64,000 bases of DNA, from contig NC_071392.1 in the NCBI RefSeq assembly GCF_022682495.2, positions 134,725,318 to 134,789,317 of the forward strand, read 5' to 3'. The stretch's first letter is position 1; each line of letters begins with the position of its first letter. Both the position numbers and the translations under genes were made by a program. Positions 1 through 11,447 of the stretch are shown piece by piece. The notes below the pieces were generated by a model, which was not told where the DNA came from, made no database searches, and saw only the letters and a list, made by a program, of their open reading frames with translations. Source of the DNA: Desmodus rotundus. Taxonomy: Eukaryota; Chordata; Mammalia; Chiroptera; Phyllostomidae.

Positions 1-485
1 CGTTAATCCTACTCTATTTTTCTTTCTCAAGATTACTATGGCTATTTGGGGTCTTTTATGGTTACATACAAATTTTGGAAATATTTGTTCTAAATCTATG
101 AAATATGCCATTTGTATCTTAATAGGGATTGTGTTGAATCTATAGATTGTTTTGGGTATTATGGACATTTTCATGATCTTCGTTATTCCAATCCATGAAC
201 AGAGTATATGGATCCGTTTGTTTCTATCTTCCTTAATTTCTTTCCTCAGCGTTCCATAGTTTAACAAGTGCAGGTCTTTTGCCTCCTTGGTTGAACTTAT
301 TCCTAGGTACTTTATTTTTCTTGTTACTATAGTAAATGGGATATTATTCATAATTTCTGTTTTTCATACTTTCTTCATAGAGTACAGAAATGCCTTGAAT
401 TTCTGAATATCGGCATTGTATCCTGCTATTCTGATGAGTTCAATGTTAGTTCAAGTAGATTTTTGGTGGAGCCTATAGGGTTTTC
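1..485 (-). mobile_element. L1 fragment, ORF2 reverse-transcriptase part
   Basis: Read on the minus strand this matches the part of L1 ORF2 after the reverse-transcriptase catalytic box, the same part found near 3540-4010 in the next L1. It is degenerate, with many stops and frameshifts. It runs off the left edge, so its 3' end is not visible. The match stops at about 485, where a HAL1 tail begins. No continuation is seen beyond the HAL1 or beyond the following L1, so this copy was probably 5'-truncated here. Confidence 0.85.
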
Positions 486-2047
486 TTTTTTTAAATATAT
501 TTATTGATTATGCTATTACAGTTGTCCCATTTCCCCCTCTCACTCCACTCCATCCTGCCCACCCCCTCCCTCCCACATTCCCCCCCTATAGTTCATGTCC
601 ATGGGTCATACTTATAAGTTCTTTGGCTTCTACATTTCCTACACTATTCTTACCCTCCCCCTGTCTATTTTCCACCTATCACCTATGCTACTTATTCTCT
701 GTACCTTTCCCCCCCTCTCCCCTTCCCACTCCCCTATTGACAACCCTCCATGTGATCTCCATCTCTATGGTTCTGTTCCTGTTCTGGTTGTTTGCCTAGT
801 TTGCTCTTGTTTTAGTTTTAGGTGTGGTCATTAATAACTGTGAGTTTGCTGTCATTTTTACTGTTCATATTTTTATCTTCTTTTCCTTAGATAAATCCCT
901 TAAACATTTCATATAATAAGGGCTTGGTGATGATGAACTTCTTTAACTTGACCTTATCTGAGAAGCACTTTATCTTCCGTTCCATTCTAAATGATAGCTT
1001 TGCTGGATACAGTAATCTTGGATGTAGGCCCTTGCCTTTCATGACTTGGAGTACTTCTTGCCAGCCCCTTCTTGCCTGTAAGGTCTCTTTGGAGAAATCA
1101 GCTGACAGTCTTATGGGAAGACCTTTGCAGGTGACTGTGTCCTTTTCTCTTGCTGCTTCTAAGATTCTCTCCTTCTGCTTAATCTTGGGGAATGTAATGA
1201 TGATGTGCTTTGGTGTGTTCCTCCTTGGGTCCAGCTTCTTTGGGACTCTCTGAGCTTCCTGGACTTCCTGGAAGTCTATTTCCTTTGCCAGACTGGGGAA
1301 GTTCTCCTTCATTATTTGTTCAAATAAGTTTTCAATTTTTTGTTCTTCCTCTTCTCCTTCTGGCACCTCTATAATTCGGATGTTGGAACGTTTCAAGATG
1401 TCCTGGAGGTTCCTAAGCCTCTCCTCATTTTTCCGAATTCTTGTTTCTTCATTCTTTTCTGGTTGGATGTTTCTTTCTTTCCTCTGGTCCACACCGTTGA
1501 TTTGAGTCCCAGTTTCCTTCGCATCACTATTGGTTCCCTGTATATTTTCCTTTGTTTCTCTTAGGATAGGCTTCATTTTTTCATCTGGTTTTCGAACAGA
1601 TTCAACCAATTCTGTGAGCGTGTTAATAACTAGTGTTTTGAACTGTGCATTCGATAGGTTGGCTATCTCTTCCTTGCTTAGTTGTATTTTTTCTGGAGCT
1701 TTGAAGTGTTCTGTCTTTTGGGCCATTTTTTTGTTTTTTGTCTTGGCATGGCTGTTACTTTAAGGGGCGGAGCCTTCGGTGTTCACCAGGGCGGGGTAAC
1801 TCTGGTTGCTGTGCTGTGATGCTGCACATGGGGGAGGGGCCAAGAGGGAGCAATGGCGAAGGCTGCACTCTCCACTGGGTCCCAGTCTTTCACACTGCTA
1901 CCCACAATCAAACTGGGCCCCTCTGGTGCTGGTCCCCGAGTGGGTAGGCTTGTGCACGACCTAGGCCCGTGTGGGTCTCACCAATGACCTCTCCTGTGAG
2001 GCTAGGAGTCTCTCTTGTTGCCGCCCCAACCTCCACGGGCATTTTCA
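486..2047 (-). mobile_element. HAL1 (half-LINE) element, near full length
   Basis: This is an ORF1-only LINE of about 1.56 kb on the minus strand. It has a short 5' UTR (about 1727-2047), one intact L1-type ORF1 (887-1726), a 3' UTR of about 400 bp with no ORF2, an AATAAA signal (rc of 500-505) and an A-rich tail at 486-495. The same ORF1-then-tail order recurs in a second copy at 13906-15288, so the lack of ORF2 is a family trait and not a local deletion. It lies against the T-run (2052-2066) that is the tail of the next L1. T-rich sequence of the type tttctttttt on both sides could be its target-site duplication, but low complexity makes that uncertain. Confidence 0.85.
887..1726 (-). CDS. 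HAL1 ORF1 protein (L1 ORF1p-like RNA-binding protein), intact
   Basis: This is an uninterrupted 279-codon ORF with a true ATG in good context (A-run before it, G after it) and a TAA stop. By homology to L1 ORF1p it should be a trimeric RNA-binding chaperone that coats its own RNA in cytoplasmic particles. Residues about 15-112 are charged and partly helical, but this coiled coil is less regular than in L1. Residues about 115-205 form the RRM-like domain, starting at SNIRIIEVPEGEEEE. Residues about 206-279 match the C-terminal domain, with LQARRGWQEVLQVM and the PRLLYPAKLSF motif. The length is close to that of L1 ORF1p (310 codons in the copy at 56084). No ORF2 follows, so any copying must use ORF2p in trans. 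The open frame suggests recent insertion or selection, but expression cannot be judged. Confidence 0.85.
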   Translation of the reverse strand: MAQKTEHFKAPEKIQLSKEEIANLSNAQFKTLVINTLTELVESVRKPDEKMKPILRETKENIQGTNSDAKETGTQINGVDQRKERNIQPEKNEETRIRKNEERLRNLQDILKRSNIRIIEVPEGEEEEQKIENLFEQIMKENFPSLAKEIDFQEVQEAQRVPKKLDPRRNTPKHIIITFPKIKQKERILEAAREKDTVTCKGLPIRLSADFSKETLQARRGWQEVLQVMKGKGLHPRLLYPAKLSFRMERKIKCFSDKVKLKKFIITKPLLYEMFKGFI

Positions 2048-2317
2048 TTTCTTTTTTTTTTTTTTTAATTTTTATTGTTATTCAATTACAGTTGTATGCC
2101 TTTTCTCCCCATCACTCCACCCCACCCCAGGTGAACCCACCTCCCTCCCCCACCTCCACTCTCCCCCTTGGTTTTGTCCATGTGTCCTTTATAGTAGTTC
2201 CTGTAATCCCCTCTTCCCACTGTTCCCGCCGCCCCCCCGCCCCGCCCTGGCTATTGTTAGATTGTTCTTAACTTCAATGTCTCTGGTTATATTTTGTTTG
2301 CTTTTTTCTTCTATTGA

Positions 2318-5300
2318 TTATGTTCCAGTTAAAGGTGAGATCATATGGTATTTCTCTCTTACCACCTGGCTTATTTCACTTAGCATAATGCACTCCAGTT
2401 CCATCCATGCTGTTGCAAAGGGTAGGAGCTCTCTGCTGCATAGAATTCCATTGCGTAAATGTACCATAGTTTTTTTTTGATCCACTCATTTGCTGATGGG
2501 CACTTAGGTTGCTTCCACCACTTGGTTACTGTAAATTGTGTTGCTATGAACATTGGGGTGCACAGGTTCTTTTGGATTGGTGCTTCAGGTTTCTTAGGGT
2601 ATAATCCCAGCAGCGGAATTGCTGGGTAAAAGGGAAGTTCCATTTTTAGTTTTCTGAGGAAATTCCATATTGTTTTCCACAGTGGTCTCACCGGTCTGCA
2701 TTCCCACCAACAGTGCACTAGGGTTCCCTTTTCTCTGCATCCTCTCCAACATTTGTTTGTGAATTTGTTTATGTTGGCCACTCTGACTGGTGTGAGATGA
2801 TACCTCATTGTGGTTTTAATTTGCATCTCTCTGATGGCTAGTGATGCTGAGCATCTTTTCATATGTCTCTGGGCCCTCTGTATGTCTTGCTTGGAGAAGT
2901 GTCTGTTCAAGTCCTTTGCCCATTTTTTAATTGGGTTGTTTGTCTTCCTGGAGTGGAGTTGTTTGAGTTTTTTATATATTTTGGAGATCAGGCCCTTGTC
3001 TGAGGTATCATTGGCAAATATGTTTTCCCATACTGTTGGTTCTCTTTGTAAGTTGGTGCTGTTTTCTTTAGCCATGCAGAAGCTTTTTATTTTGATGCCG
3101 TCTCATTTGTTTATTCTTTCCTTTATGTCCCTTGCTTTAGGGGATGTGTCTGTGAGGATGTTGCTGCGTGGAATGTCTGAGATTTTCCTGCCAATCTTTT
3201 CCTCTAGGACTTTTATGGTGTTACGACTTATATTTAAGTCTTTTATCCATCTTGAGTTTATTTTCGTGTGTGGCGTAAGTTGGTGATCGAGTTTCATTTT
3301 TTTCCACGTAGCTGTCCAGATATCCCAAAACCATCTGTTGAAGAGGCTGTTTTTGCTCCATTTTATGCTCCTGCCTCCTTTGTCAAATATTAATTGACCG
3401 TATAGACTTGAGTTTATTTCTGGGCTCTGTGTTCTGTTCCATTGGTCTATGTGCCTGTTTTTATGCCAGTACCAGGCTGTTTTGATTACCGTGGCCTTGA
3501 TACAGTTTGATATCAAGTATTGTGATCCCTCCTGCTTTGTTCTTCTTTCTCAAAATTGCTGCAGCTATTCAGGGTCGTTTATGGTTCCATATGAATTTCT
3601 GAAATGTTTGTTCTATATCTGTGAAGTATGTCATGGGTACTCTAATAGGGATTGCATTGAATCTATAGATCGCTTTGGGTAGTATGGCCATTTTGATGAT
3701 GTTAATTCTTCCAATCCATGAGCATGGTACATGCTTCCATTTGTTTGTGTCTTCCTTAATTTCTTTCTTCAGTGTTGTGTAGTTTTCTGAGTACAGGTCT
3801 TTTACCTCCTTGGTTAGGTTTGTTCCTAGGGACTTTATTTTTCTTGTTGCTACATCAAATGGGATTTTTTCCCTGATTTCTGTTTCTGATATTTCTTTGC
3901 TGGTATAGAGGAATGCCTTTGATTTCTTAGTATTGACTCTGTATCCAGCTGTTTTGCCAAATTCATTTATTAGGTCGAGGAGTTTTTGGGTGGAGTCTAT
4001 AGGGTTTTCCATGTAAAGTATCATGTCGTCTGTAAACAGTGACAGTTTCATTTCCTCCTTTCCAATTTGGATGCCTTTTATTTCTTTTTCTTGTCTGATT
4101 GCTGTGGCTAGGACTTCCAATACTATGTTGAATAGGAGTGGTGAGAGAGGGCATCCTTGTCTTATTCCTGATCTTAGTGGGAAAGCTCTAAGTTTTTGTC
4201 CATTGAGTATGATGTTGGCTGTAGTCTCTCATATATGGCCTTAATTATGTTGAGGACTGCTCCCTTTATTCCCACTTTGCTGAGTGTTTTTATCAGAAAT
4301 GGATGCTGTATCTTATCGAACGCTTTTTCTGCATCTATTGATATGATCATGTGATTTTTGTCTTTCCTGTTGTTGATGTGATGTATTATGCTTATTGATT
4401 TGCGAATATTGTACCATCCTTGCATCCCTGGGTTGAAACCCACTTGGTCATGGTGGATGATCTTTTTAATGTATTGCTGGATGCGGTTTGCTAATATTTT
4501 GTTGAGAATTTTACTGTCTATGTTCATCAGCGATATTGGCCTGAAGTTTATTTTCTTCGTTGTGTCTCTATCTGGTTTTGGCATTAGGATGACATTGGCT
4601 TCATAAAAACAGTTTGGAAGTTTTCCATCAGTTTGTATTTTTTCGAATAGTCTGTGAAGGATAGGGGTTAGCTCTTCCTTAAATGCTTTGTAGAAATCTC
4701 CTGTGAAACCATCTGTTCCAGGGCTTTTGTGTGATGGGATTTTTTTGATGACTGCTTCAATTTCCTTTGCTGTTATTGGTCTGTTCAGGTTTTCTGCTTC
4801 TTCTTCATTCAGTTTTGGAAGATTATATTTTTCTAGAAATGTGTCCATTTCACCTAGGTTTTAAAATTTCTTCGCATACAGTTCTTTGTAGTAATTTCTT
4901 ACAGTCCTTTGTATTTCTGTGGTATCAGTTGTAATCTCTCCTTTTTTTTCTGATTGTGTTTATTTCATTCCTTTCTCTTTTTTTTCTTGATGACTCTACT
5001 TAAAGGCTTGTAGATTTTGCTTATCATTTCAAAGAACCAGCTCCTGGATTCATTGATCCTTGGAACTGTGCTTTTAGTCTTTATGTCATTTAACTCTGAG
5101 CTGATCTTGGTGATTTCCTTCCTTCTGCTTGCTCTGGGCTGTCTTTGTTGTTGTTCCTTCAGTTATTTTAGGTGTAGAGTTAGGTTGTTTGTTTGAACTG
5201 TTTCTATCTTCTGAAGGTAGGCCTGTATTGCTATGAACTTCCCTCTCAGGACTGCCTTTGCTGTGTGCCATAGGTTTTGGGTTGTTGTGAGTTCGTTTTC

Positions 5301-6122
5301 ATTTGTTTCCAGGAAGGTTTTGATTTCTTCACTAATCTCGTTCATGACCCATTCATTGTTTAATAGCATGCTATTCAGTCTCCATGATTTTGCGTGTTTT
5401 GGGTTTTTTCCTTTGGGGTTGGTTTCTAGTTTCAGACCCTTGTGGTCAAAGAAAATGCTTGGTATGATTTCAGTTTTCTTGAATTTGTTGAGGCTTGCTT
5501 TGTGTCCTATCATGTGGTCTATCTTTGAAAATGTTCCATGGACACTTGAAAAGAATGTGTATTTTGCTTCTTTGGGATGAAAAGCTTTGTATATATCAGT
5601 TAAGTCCATTTCCTCTAGGGTATTGTTAAGTGACACAATATCTTTGTTGATATTTTGTTTGGAAGACCTGTCCATTTTTGAGAGTGGGGTGTTAAAATCC
5701 CCTACTATAATTGTGTTGCTGTCAATATCTTTCTTGAAATCCTCCAAGATTTTCTTTATGTATTTGGGTGCTCCTATGTTGGGTGCTGTATATTTACAAT
5801 GTTTGTGTCTTCTTGGTGGATTCTTCCTTTTAATATTATGAAGTGACCTTCTGGGTCTCTCTTTATGGCCCTTCTTTGGAAGTCTATTTTGTCTGATATG
5901 AGTATTGCTATCCCTTTTCCTTTTTCCCTGTCGGTTTGCTTGGAAAATTTGTTTCTATCCCTTCACTTTCAGTCTGTGTAAGTCTTTTGTCCTGAGGTGG
6001 GTCTCTTGTAGGCAGCATATGTGTGAGTCATGTTTTCTTATCCATTCAGCTATTCTATGTCTTTTGATTGGAGCATTTAATCCATTTACATTTAAGGTTA
6101 TTATCGATAGGTAGTTATTCAT
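2318..6122 (-). pseudogene. L1 ORF2 (endonuclease / reverse transcriptase), broken
   Basis: The ORF2 frame starts at an ATG at 6120-6122, 52 bp after the ORF1 stop, and reaches the normal stop at 2318-2320, a span of about 3.8 kb. It is split into several open pieces in different frames. The endonuclease part around 5163-5747 still shows [12 protein letters not shown]. The reverse-transcriptase part around 4174-4848 and 3569-4120 has the catalytic box changed to FTDD. The C-terminal part at 2380-3075 keeps the cysteine-rich CWRGC segment. It cannot make a full ORF2p. Confidence 0.85.
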
Positions 6123-6174
6123 TGCCAGTTTTTCCTACCTGTGTTCCTCTGTCTTTTTCTTTTCCTTTCTTTCC

Positions 6175-7107
6175 TTAAAGCAGTCCCTTTAGCATCTGTT
6201 GCAGAGCTGGTTTGGTGGAGCTGTATTCGTTTAGACTTCTTCTGTCTGGGAAATTCTTTATTTGGCCTTCTGTCTTGATTGAGAGCCTTGCTGGGTAAAG
6301 TATTCTTGGTTGCAGGCCTCTGGTTCTCATTACATATAATATTTTTTGCCATTCTCTTCTGGCTTGGAGCATTTCCATTGAGAAGTCAGTTGCTAACCCT
6401 ATTGGGGCTCCCTTGTATGCTACTTCCTTTTTCTCCCTTGCTGCCTTTAAGATCCTCTCTTTGTCTTGGAAATTTGCCATTTTAGTTATGATGTGTCTTG
6501 CAGTGGGTCTCTTTGGGTTCCTCTTGCTTGGGACTGTCTGTGATTCCTGGATTTGGGTGACTTTTTCTCCCCTCAGATTAGGGAAATTTTCCATCATTAC
6601 TTTTTCAAACAGGTTTTCTATCCCTTGCTCTTCTTCTTCTCCTTCTGGTATTCCTATTATACGGATATTGTTACGTTTCATGTTGTCCTGCATTTCCCTT
6701 ATTTCCTCTTCATTCTTTCTGAGACTCTTTTCCTTTTCTTGCTCTTTCTGGGTGTTTTTTTCTACTTTGTCCTCCAGCTCGCTGATGTGATCCTCTGCTT
6801 CATCAAGTCTGCTTTTTATTCCTTCTACTGTGTATTTCAATTCAGAAATTGTATTCTTCATTTCCTCTTGGCTCTTGTTGATAGTTTCTATTTCCTTTTT
6901 CATGTTGATATAGTTTGCAGTGAGTTCATTGTAGCTTCCTTGTAGTTTCTCGTAGTTCTCTTTGAGCTCAGAGAGCTCAGTGAGCTTCCTGATGACCATT
7001 GCTTTGAACTCAGTATCTTATAGTTGACTTGCCTCTTTTTCAGTTAGCATTCTTTCTGAGACTTCCTCCTTTCCTTTCATTTGGGAATTGTTTCTTTGTC
7101 TTCCCAT
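6175..7107 (-). pseudogene. L1 ORF1 with one early stop codon
   Basis: Measured from the ATG at 7105-7107 this frame is exactly 310 codons, the same as the intact ORF1 at 56084-57016. The only visible block is a TAA at codon 30 (rc of 7018-7020), where the intact copy has TCA. After it, 274 codons stay open from an internal ATG (6999 down), covering the coiled coil, the RRM-like domain (NIRIIGIPEGEEEEQ) and the C-terminal domain. An N-terminally shortened product is conceivable but there is no evidence for one. Confidence 0.85.
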
Positions 7108-7918
7108 TGTTTGTGAGACTCTTCTTGTTAGCCTCTGCTTCTTAAATTGCTGTATTCTGACTCCCTGTGTTTATGGTATGATCTTCTATGGTAGAATGCC
7201 AATGGGACTCGGTGGTGCTGTCTCCTTAATTTCCTGTGCTCACTGGTCTTGAGCTGACGTTTATGGGTTTAACACGGTCTAACTCTAGTCTTTTCAGCAC
7301 TCCAGGTTTTGTTTTCTCACCGTCAGATCTTTCAATGTCCTCTATCTTTGGTCTCTGATCTTCTATATATGCTGGAATACTGTTGGCTGTTCGCTCTGTT
7401 CCTCAGATCAGCTAGGTATTTCCCTGGCGTTGAGGGGAAGTGGACTCCGCTCCCACCTATGTTGCCGCCATTTTCCAATAGTGGCATTTTGAATCAGAGG
7501 TTTGAGGCTTTATTTCCCTGCATTGGAACCCTGGGTTGCGTGGTCTGCTTTGCTCCCCACCGTTTGTCTGGTTTATCTATGCGCTAATGTGGTGCCGCAG
7601 GGTGCTATCCGAAGCTCTGCCTGCCCAGTTCTCCACCACTGTGAGTCCGGCCCTCTCGGCCTATCTGAGTGAATATGGGCCCCAGGGTCTGCTAGTGGTC
7701 AGACTGCCTGCCCCATTCGTCCCTCACTCTGCCTGTCTTGGTCCTGCCACGGCCGCAGGATTCCTCTCCGCCCCGGCTGCCCTTCTCCGCCCCTCCTACC
7801 AGTCTGGATGTATGTTTCTTTTTTATCTACTTGGTGTCAGACTTCCTTGCTGTTCGATTTTCTGTCAGTTCTGGTTGTGCGAGGAGGCGCAGTGTGTCTA
7901 ACTACACTGCCATCTTGT
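7108..7918 (-). promoter_or_regulatory. L1 5' UTR with exact exon-exon junction at 7321/7320
   Basis: On the minus strand this reads from an AAGATGG start near 7916, through about 430 bp absent from the other new-type copies. It then meets a second AAGATGG-like site (AAAATGGCGGC, rc near 7470-7480), which corresponds to the 5' end of the 54341 copy. It continues to GATCTGACG (ending at 7321) and joins directly to GTGAGAAAACAAAACCTGGA (starting at 7320). In the 54341 copy these two ends are separated by a block with splice-site consensus at both edges. Confidence 0.8.
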
Positions 7919-8143
7919 TTCTCTCATAAATGATTTTCAAAAGCATATGAGCATCATTTCCTCAAACCCTGGGCATTCTGTTTTGAATGAAAAAACCAGA
8001 AAGACTTAATAAATCCTCTTCAATAAACCACCAAGGTGCTTACTGCTCTTTGTTGACTCATTTCAGTTTGTGGGTTCTAGCTAAAAATTGCTTCCTGAGA
8101 TTACGAAGGCGCAAATAATTTCCTCAAAAGATGTTGCTTAAAA
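7919..8143. other. Spacer, nothing recognised
   Basis: Short AT-rich sequence between two L1 insertions. I see no gene, no clear repeat and no structured RNA. Confidence 0.5.
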
Positions 8144-8593
8144 GCCTACTTTTAAAATAATTTTTTATTGTTGTTTAAGTACAGTTGTCTCCATTACCCC
8201 CCAACTTTGCCCACCCACCCCACCCATCCCCATCTCCCACCATCAAACCTACCTTCTTTGGCTTTGTACATGTGCCCATCATGAACAAATTGACAAAAAA
8301 GTGCTGGCGAGGTTGTGGTAGGAATGCAGACTGGGTCAGCCTTTGTGGAAAGCAGTATGGAATTTCCTCAGAAACCTAAACTGCCAAAATGAGACTGGCT
8401 TTTGACCTAGAAATTCCACTGCTGGGATTATGCCCTCAGAATGCTGAAATATCAATTCAGAGGAACCTATGCACCCTAATGTTCATAACAACACAATTTA
8501 AAATAGCCAAGTGCTGTAAGCAACCTAAATGCACATCAATAAATGAATGGATAAAAAACTGTAGGTCATTTACACAGTGGAATTGCCTACTTT
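8144..8593 (-). mobile_element. Small L1 insertion with inverted 5' part (twin priming)
   Basis: From 8153 to about 8286 the sequence is a minus-strand L1 3' UTR tail. From about 8287 to 8584 it flips to plus-strand L1 ORF2 C-terminal sequence, from the cysteine-rich segment to just before the ORF2 end. The whole is bounded by a perfect 9-bp repeat GCCTACTTT at 8144-8152 and 8585-8593, which is the target-site duplication. A tail in one orientation joined to an inverted upstream segment inside one duplication is the mark of twin-primed L1 integration. Confidence 0.8.
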
Positions 8594-8689
8594 ATAAATA
8601 AAACATTTTGATTAGCTACTTGATATCAGGACAAATTTTTTCTTTCAGGCTTAAAACACAGTTTATTTCTCTTATGTCATATTCTTTTT

Positions 8690-11447
8690 TTAATAAACAT
8701 TTTTTTATTGTTGTTCAGTTAAAATTGTCTCCATTTTCTCCCCACCCCTCCATCGCACACGAGCCAAACCCACATCCCTGCCCCGCCTCCACCCTCCCCC
8801 TTGGTTTTGTCCATGTGTCCTTTATAGTAGTTCCTGAAAAACCCACTCACCGCTATCCCCTCCCCACTCCCTTCTGGTTATTGTTACTTGTCTCTGGTTA
8901 TACTTTGTTTGCTTTTTTCCTTTGTTGGTTAGGTTCCAGTTAAAGGTGAGATCATATGGTATTTCTCTCTTACCACCTGGCTTATTTCACTTAGCATAAT
9001 GCACTCCAGTTCCATCCATGCTGTTGCAAAGGGTAGGAGCTCTCTGCTGCATAGAATTCCATTGTGTAAATGTACCATAGTTTTTTTTTGATCCACTCAT
9101 TTGCTGATGGGCACTTAGGTTGCTTCCACCACTTGGTTACTGTAAATTGTGTTGCTATGAAGATTGGGGTGCATAGGTTCTTTTGGATTGATGTTTCAGG
9201 GGTCTTGGGATATAAGTCCAGCAGTGGAATTGTCGGGTCAAAGGGGAGTTCCATTTTTAGTTTTCAGAGGAAATTCCATACTGTTTTCCACAATGGCCTC
9301 ACTAGTCTGAATTCGCACCAACGATGTACTAGGGTTTCCTTTTCTCCTCATCCTCTCCAACATTTGTTTGTTGATTTGTTTATGTTGGCCACTCTGACTG
9401 GTGTGAGGTGGTACCTCATTGTGGTTTGAATTTGCATCTCTCTGATGGCTAGTGATGCTGAGCATCTTTTCATATGTCTCTGGGCCCTCTGTAAGTCTTC
9501 CTTGGAGAAGTATCTGTTCAAGTCCTTTGCCCATATTTTAATTGGGTTGTTTGTCTTCCTGGAGTGGAGTCATGTGAGTTCTTTGTATATTTTGGAGATC
9601 AGTCCCTTGTCTGAGGTATCCTTGGCAAATATGTTTTCCCATACTGTTGGTTCTCTTTTAATTTTAATGATGTTTTCTTTAGCCATGCCCAAGCTTTTTA
9701 TTTTGATGAGGTACCATTTGTTTATTCTTTCCTTTGTGTCCCTTGCTTTGGGGGATGTGTCTATGAGGATACTGCTGCATGGAATGTCTGAGATTTTCTT
9801 GCCAATGTTTTCCTCTAGGACTTTTATGGTGTTACAACTTATACTTAAGTCTTTTATCCACCTTGAATTTATTTTTGTGTATGGTGTAAGTTGGTGATCA
9901 GTTTCATTTTTTTGCATGTAGTTGTCCAGATCTCCCAACACCATCTGTTGAAGAGGCTGTTTTTGTTCCATTTTATGCTCCTGCCTCCTTTGTCAAATAT
10001 TAATTTACTGTAGAGATTGGGTTTCTTTCTGGGGTGTGTGTTCTCTTCTATTGGTCTATGAGCCTGTTTTTATGCCAGTACCAGGCTGTTTTGATGACAG
10101 TGGCCTTGTAATACAGTTTGATATCAGGTATTGTGATCCCTCCTGCTTTGTTCTTCTTTCTCAAAATTGCTGCAGCTATTCAAGGTCGTTTATGGTTCCA
10201 TATAAATTTCTGAAATTTTTGTTCTATATCTGTGAAATATGTCATGGCTACTATAATAGGGATGGCATTGAATCTATAAATTGCTTTGGGTACTGTGGCC
10301 ATTTGATGATATTAATTCTTCCAATCCATGAGCATGGTACATGCTTCCATTTGTTTGTGTCTTTCTTAATTTCTTTCTTCAGTGTTGTGTAGTTTTCTGA
10401 GTACAGGTCTTTTACCTCCTTGGTTAGTTTTATTCCTAGGTACTTTATTTTTCTTGTTGCTATATCAAATGGGATTTTTTTCCTGATTTCTGTTTCTGAT
10501 TTTTCATTGTTGGTGTACCAGGATGCCTTTGTTTTCTGGGTATTGACTTTGTATTCCACTGTTATGCCAAGTTCATTATTTAGGTTCTGTAGTTTTTTGG
10601 TGGCATCTATAGGATTTTCCATGTACACTAACATGTCATCTGCAAACAGTGACAGTTTCATTTCCTCCTTTCCAATTTGGATGCCTTTTATTGCTTTTTC
10701 TTGTCTGATTTCTGTGGCTAGGACTTCCAATACTATGTTGAATAGGAGTGGTGTGAGAGGGTATCCTTGCTTTGGTCCTGATCTTAGTGGGAAAGCTGTA
10801 AATTTTTGTCCATTGAGTATGATGTTGGCTGTAGGTCTCTCATATATGGCCTTTATTATGTTGAGGAATGCTCTCTCTATTGCCAATTTGCTGAGTGTTT
10901 TTATCATAAATCGGTCCTCTACCTTATAAATGCTTTTTCTGCATCTATTGATGTGATCATGTGGTTTTTGTCTTTGCTTTTGTTTATGTGGTGTATTATA
11001 TTTATTGATTTGTGAATATTGTACCACCCTTGCATCCCTGGGATGAATTCCAGTTGATCATGGTGTATAATCTTTTAATGTATTGCTGGATGCGGTTTGC
11101 CAATATTTGTTGAGGAATTATCATCTATGTTCATGAGTGATATTGGCCCGAAGTTTTCTTTCTTTGTTATGTCTTTATCTGGTTTGGGATTAGAATGATG
11201 TTGGCTTCATAAAATGATTTTGGGAGTCTTCCATCTTCTTGAATTTTTTGAAATAATCTGTGGAGGATGGGTGTTATCTCTCCCTTAAGTGTTCTGTAGA
11301 ATTCTTCTGTGAAACCTTCTGGTCCAGGGCTTTTGTATGTTGGAAGCTTTTTTATTACTGTTTCAATTACATGAGGTTTTATTGGTCTGTTCAGGTTTTC
11401 TGCTTATTCTTCATTGAGTTTTGGAACGTTATATTATTTTTCTGGAA
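8690..11447 (-). mobile_element. L1, 5'-truncated, ORF2 and 3' UTR
   Basis: A minus-strand L1 with its tail at about 8690 and 3' UTR to 8928. Broken ORF2 continues from a stop at 8929-8931 up to the reverse-transcriptase N-terminal part near 11447. The RT box region (about 10600-10660) still reads as a FADD-type motif, within the 258-codon open piece 10251-11027. There is no endonuclease, ORF1 or 5' UTR, so it is an ordinary 5'-truncated copy. ORF2 is split into several frames. Confidence 0.85.

Larger units (their letters stand above)
2052..7918 (-). mobile_element. L1 element, nearly full length, with intron-less 5' UTR
   Basis: A minus-strand L1 of about 5.9 kb. From its 3' end it has an A tail (T-run 2052-2066), the pyrimidine-rich 3' UTR, a degenerate ORF2 (2318-6122), ORF1 (6175-7107) and a 5' UTR (7108 to about 7918). 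The 5' end carries AAGATGGCAG (rc near 7907-7916). Compared with the young L1 at 54341-61160, its 5' UTR lacks the 1367-bp block 54504-55870 exactly, and it extends about 430 bp further upstream. Many frameshifts make it clearly older than the 54341 copy. Confidence 0.9.

Noticed and set aside
1971..2480. 169-codon plus-strand frame
   Set aside because: It spans the HAL1/L1 boundary and is antisense to the L1 3' UTR and ORF2 end. A chance frame in C-rich sequence.
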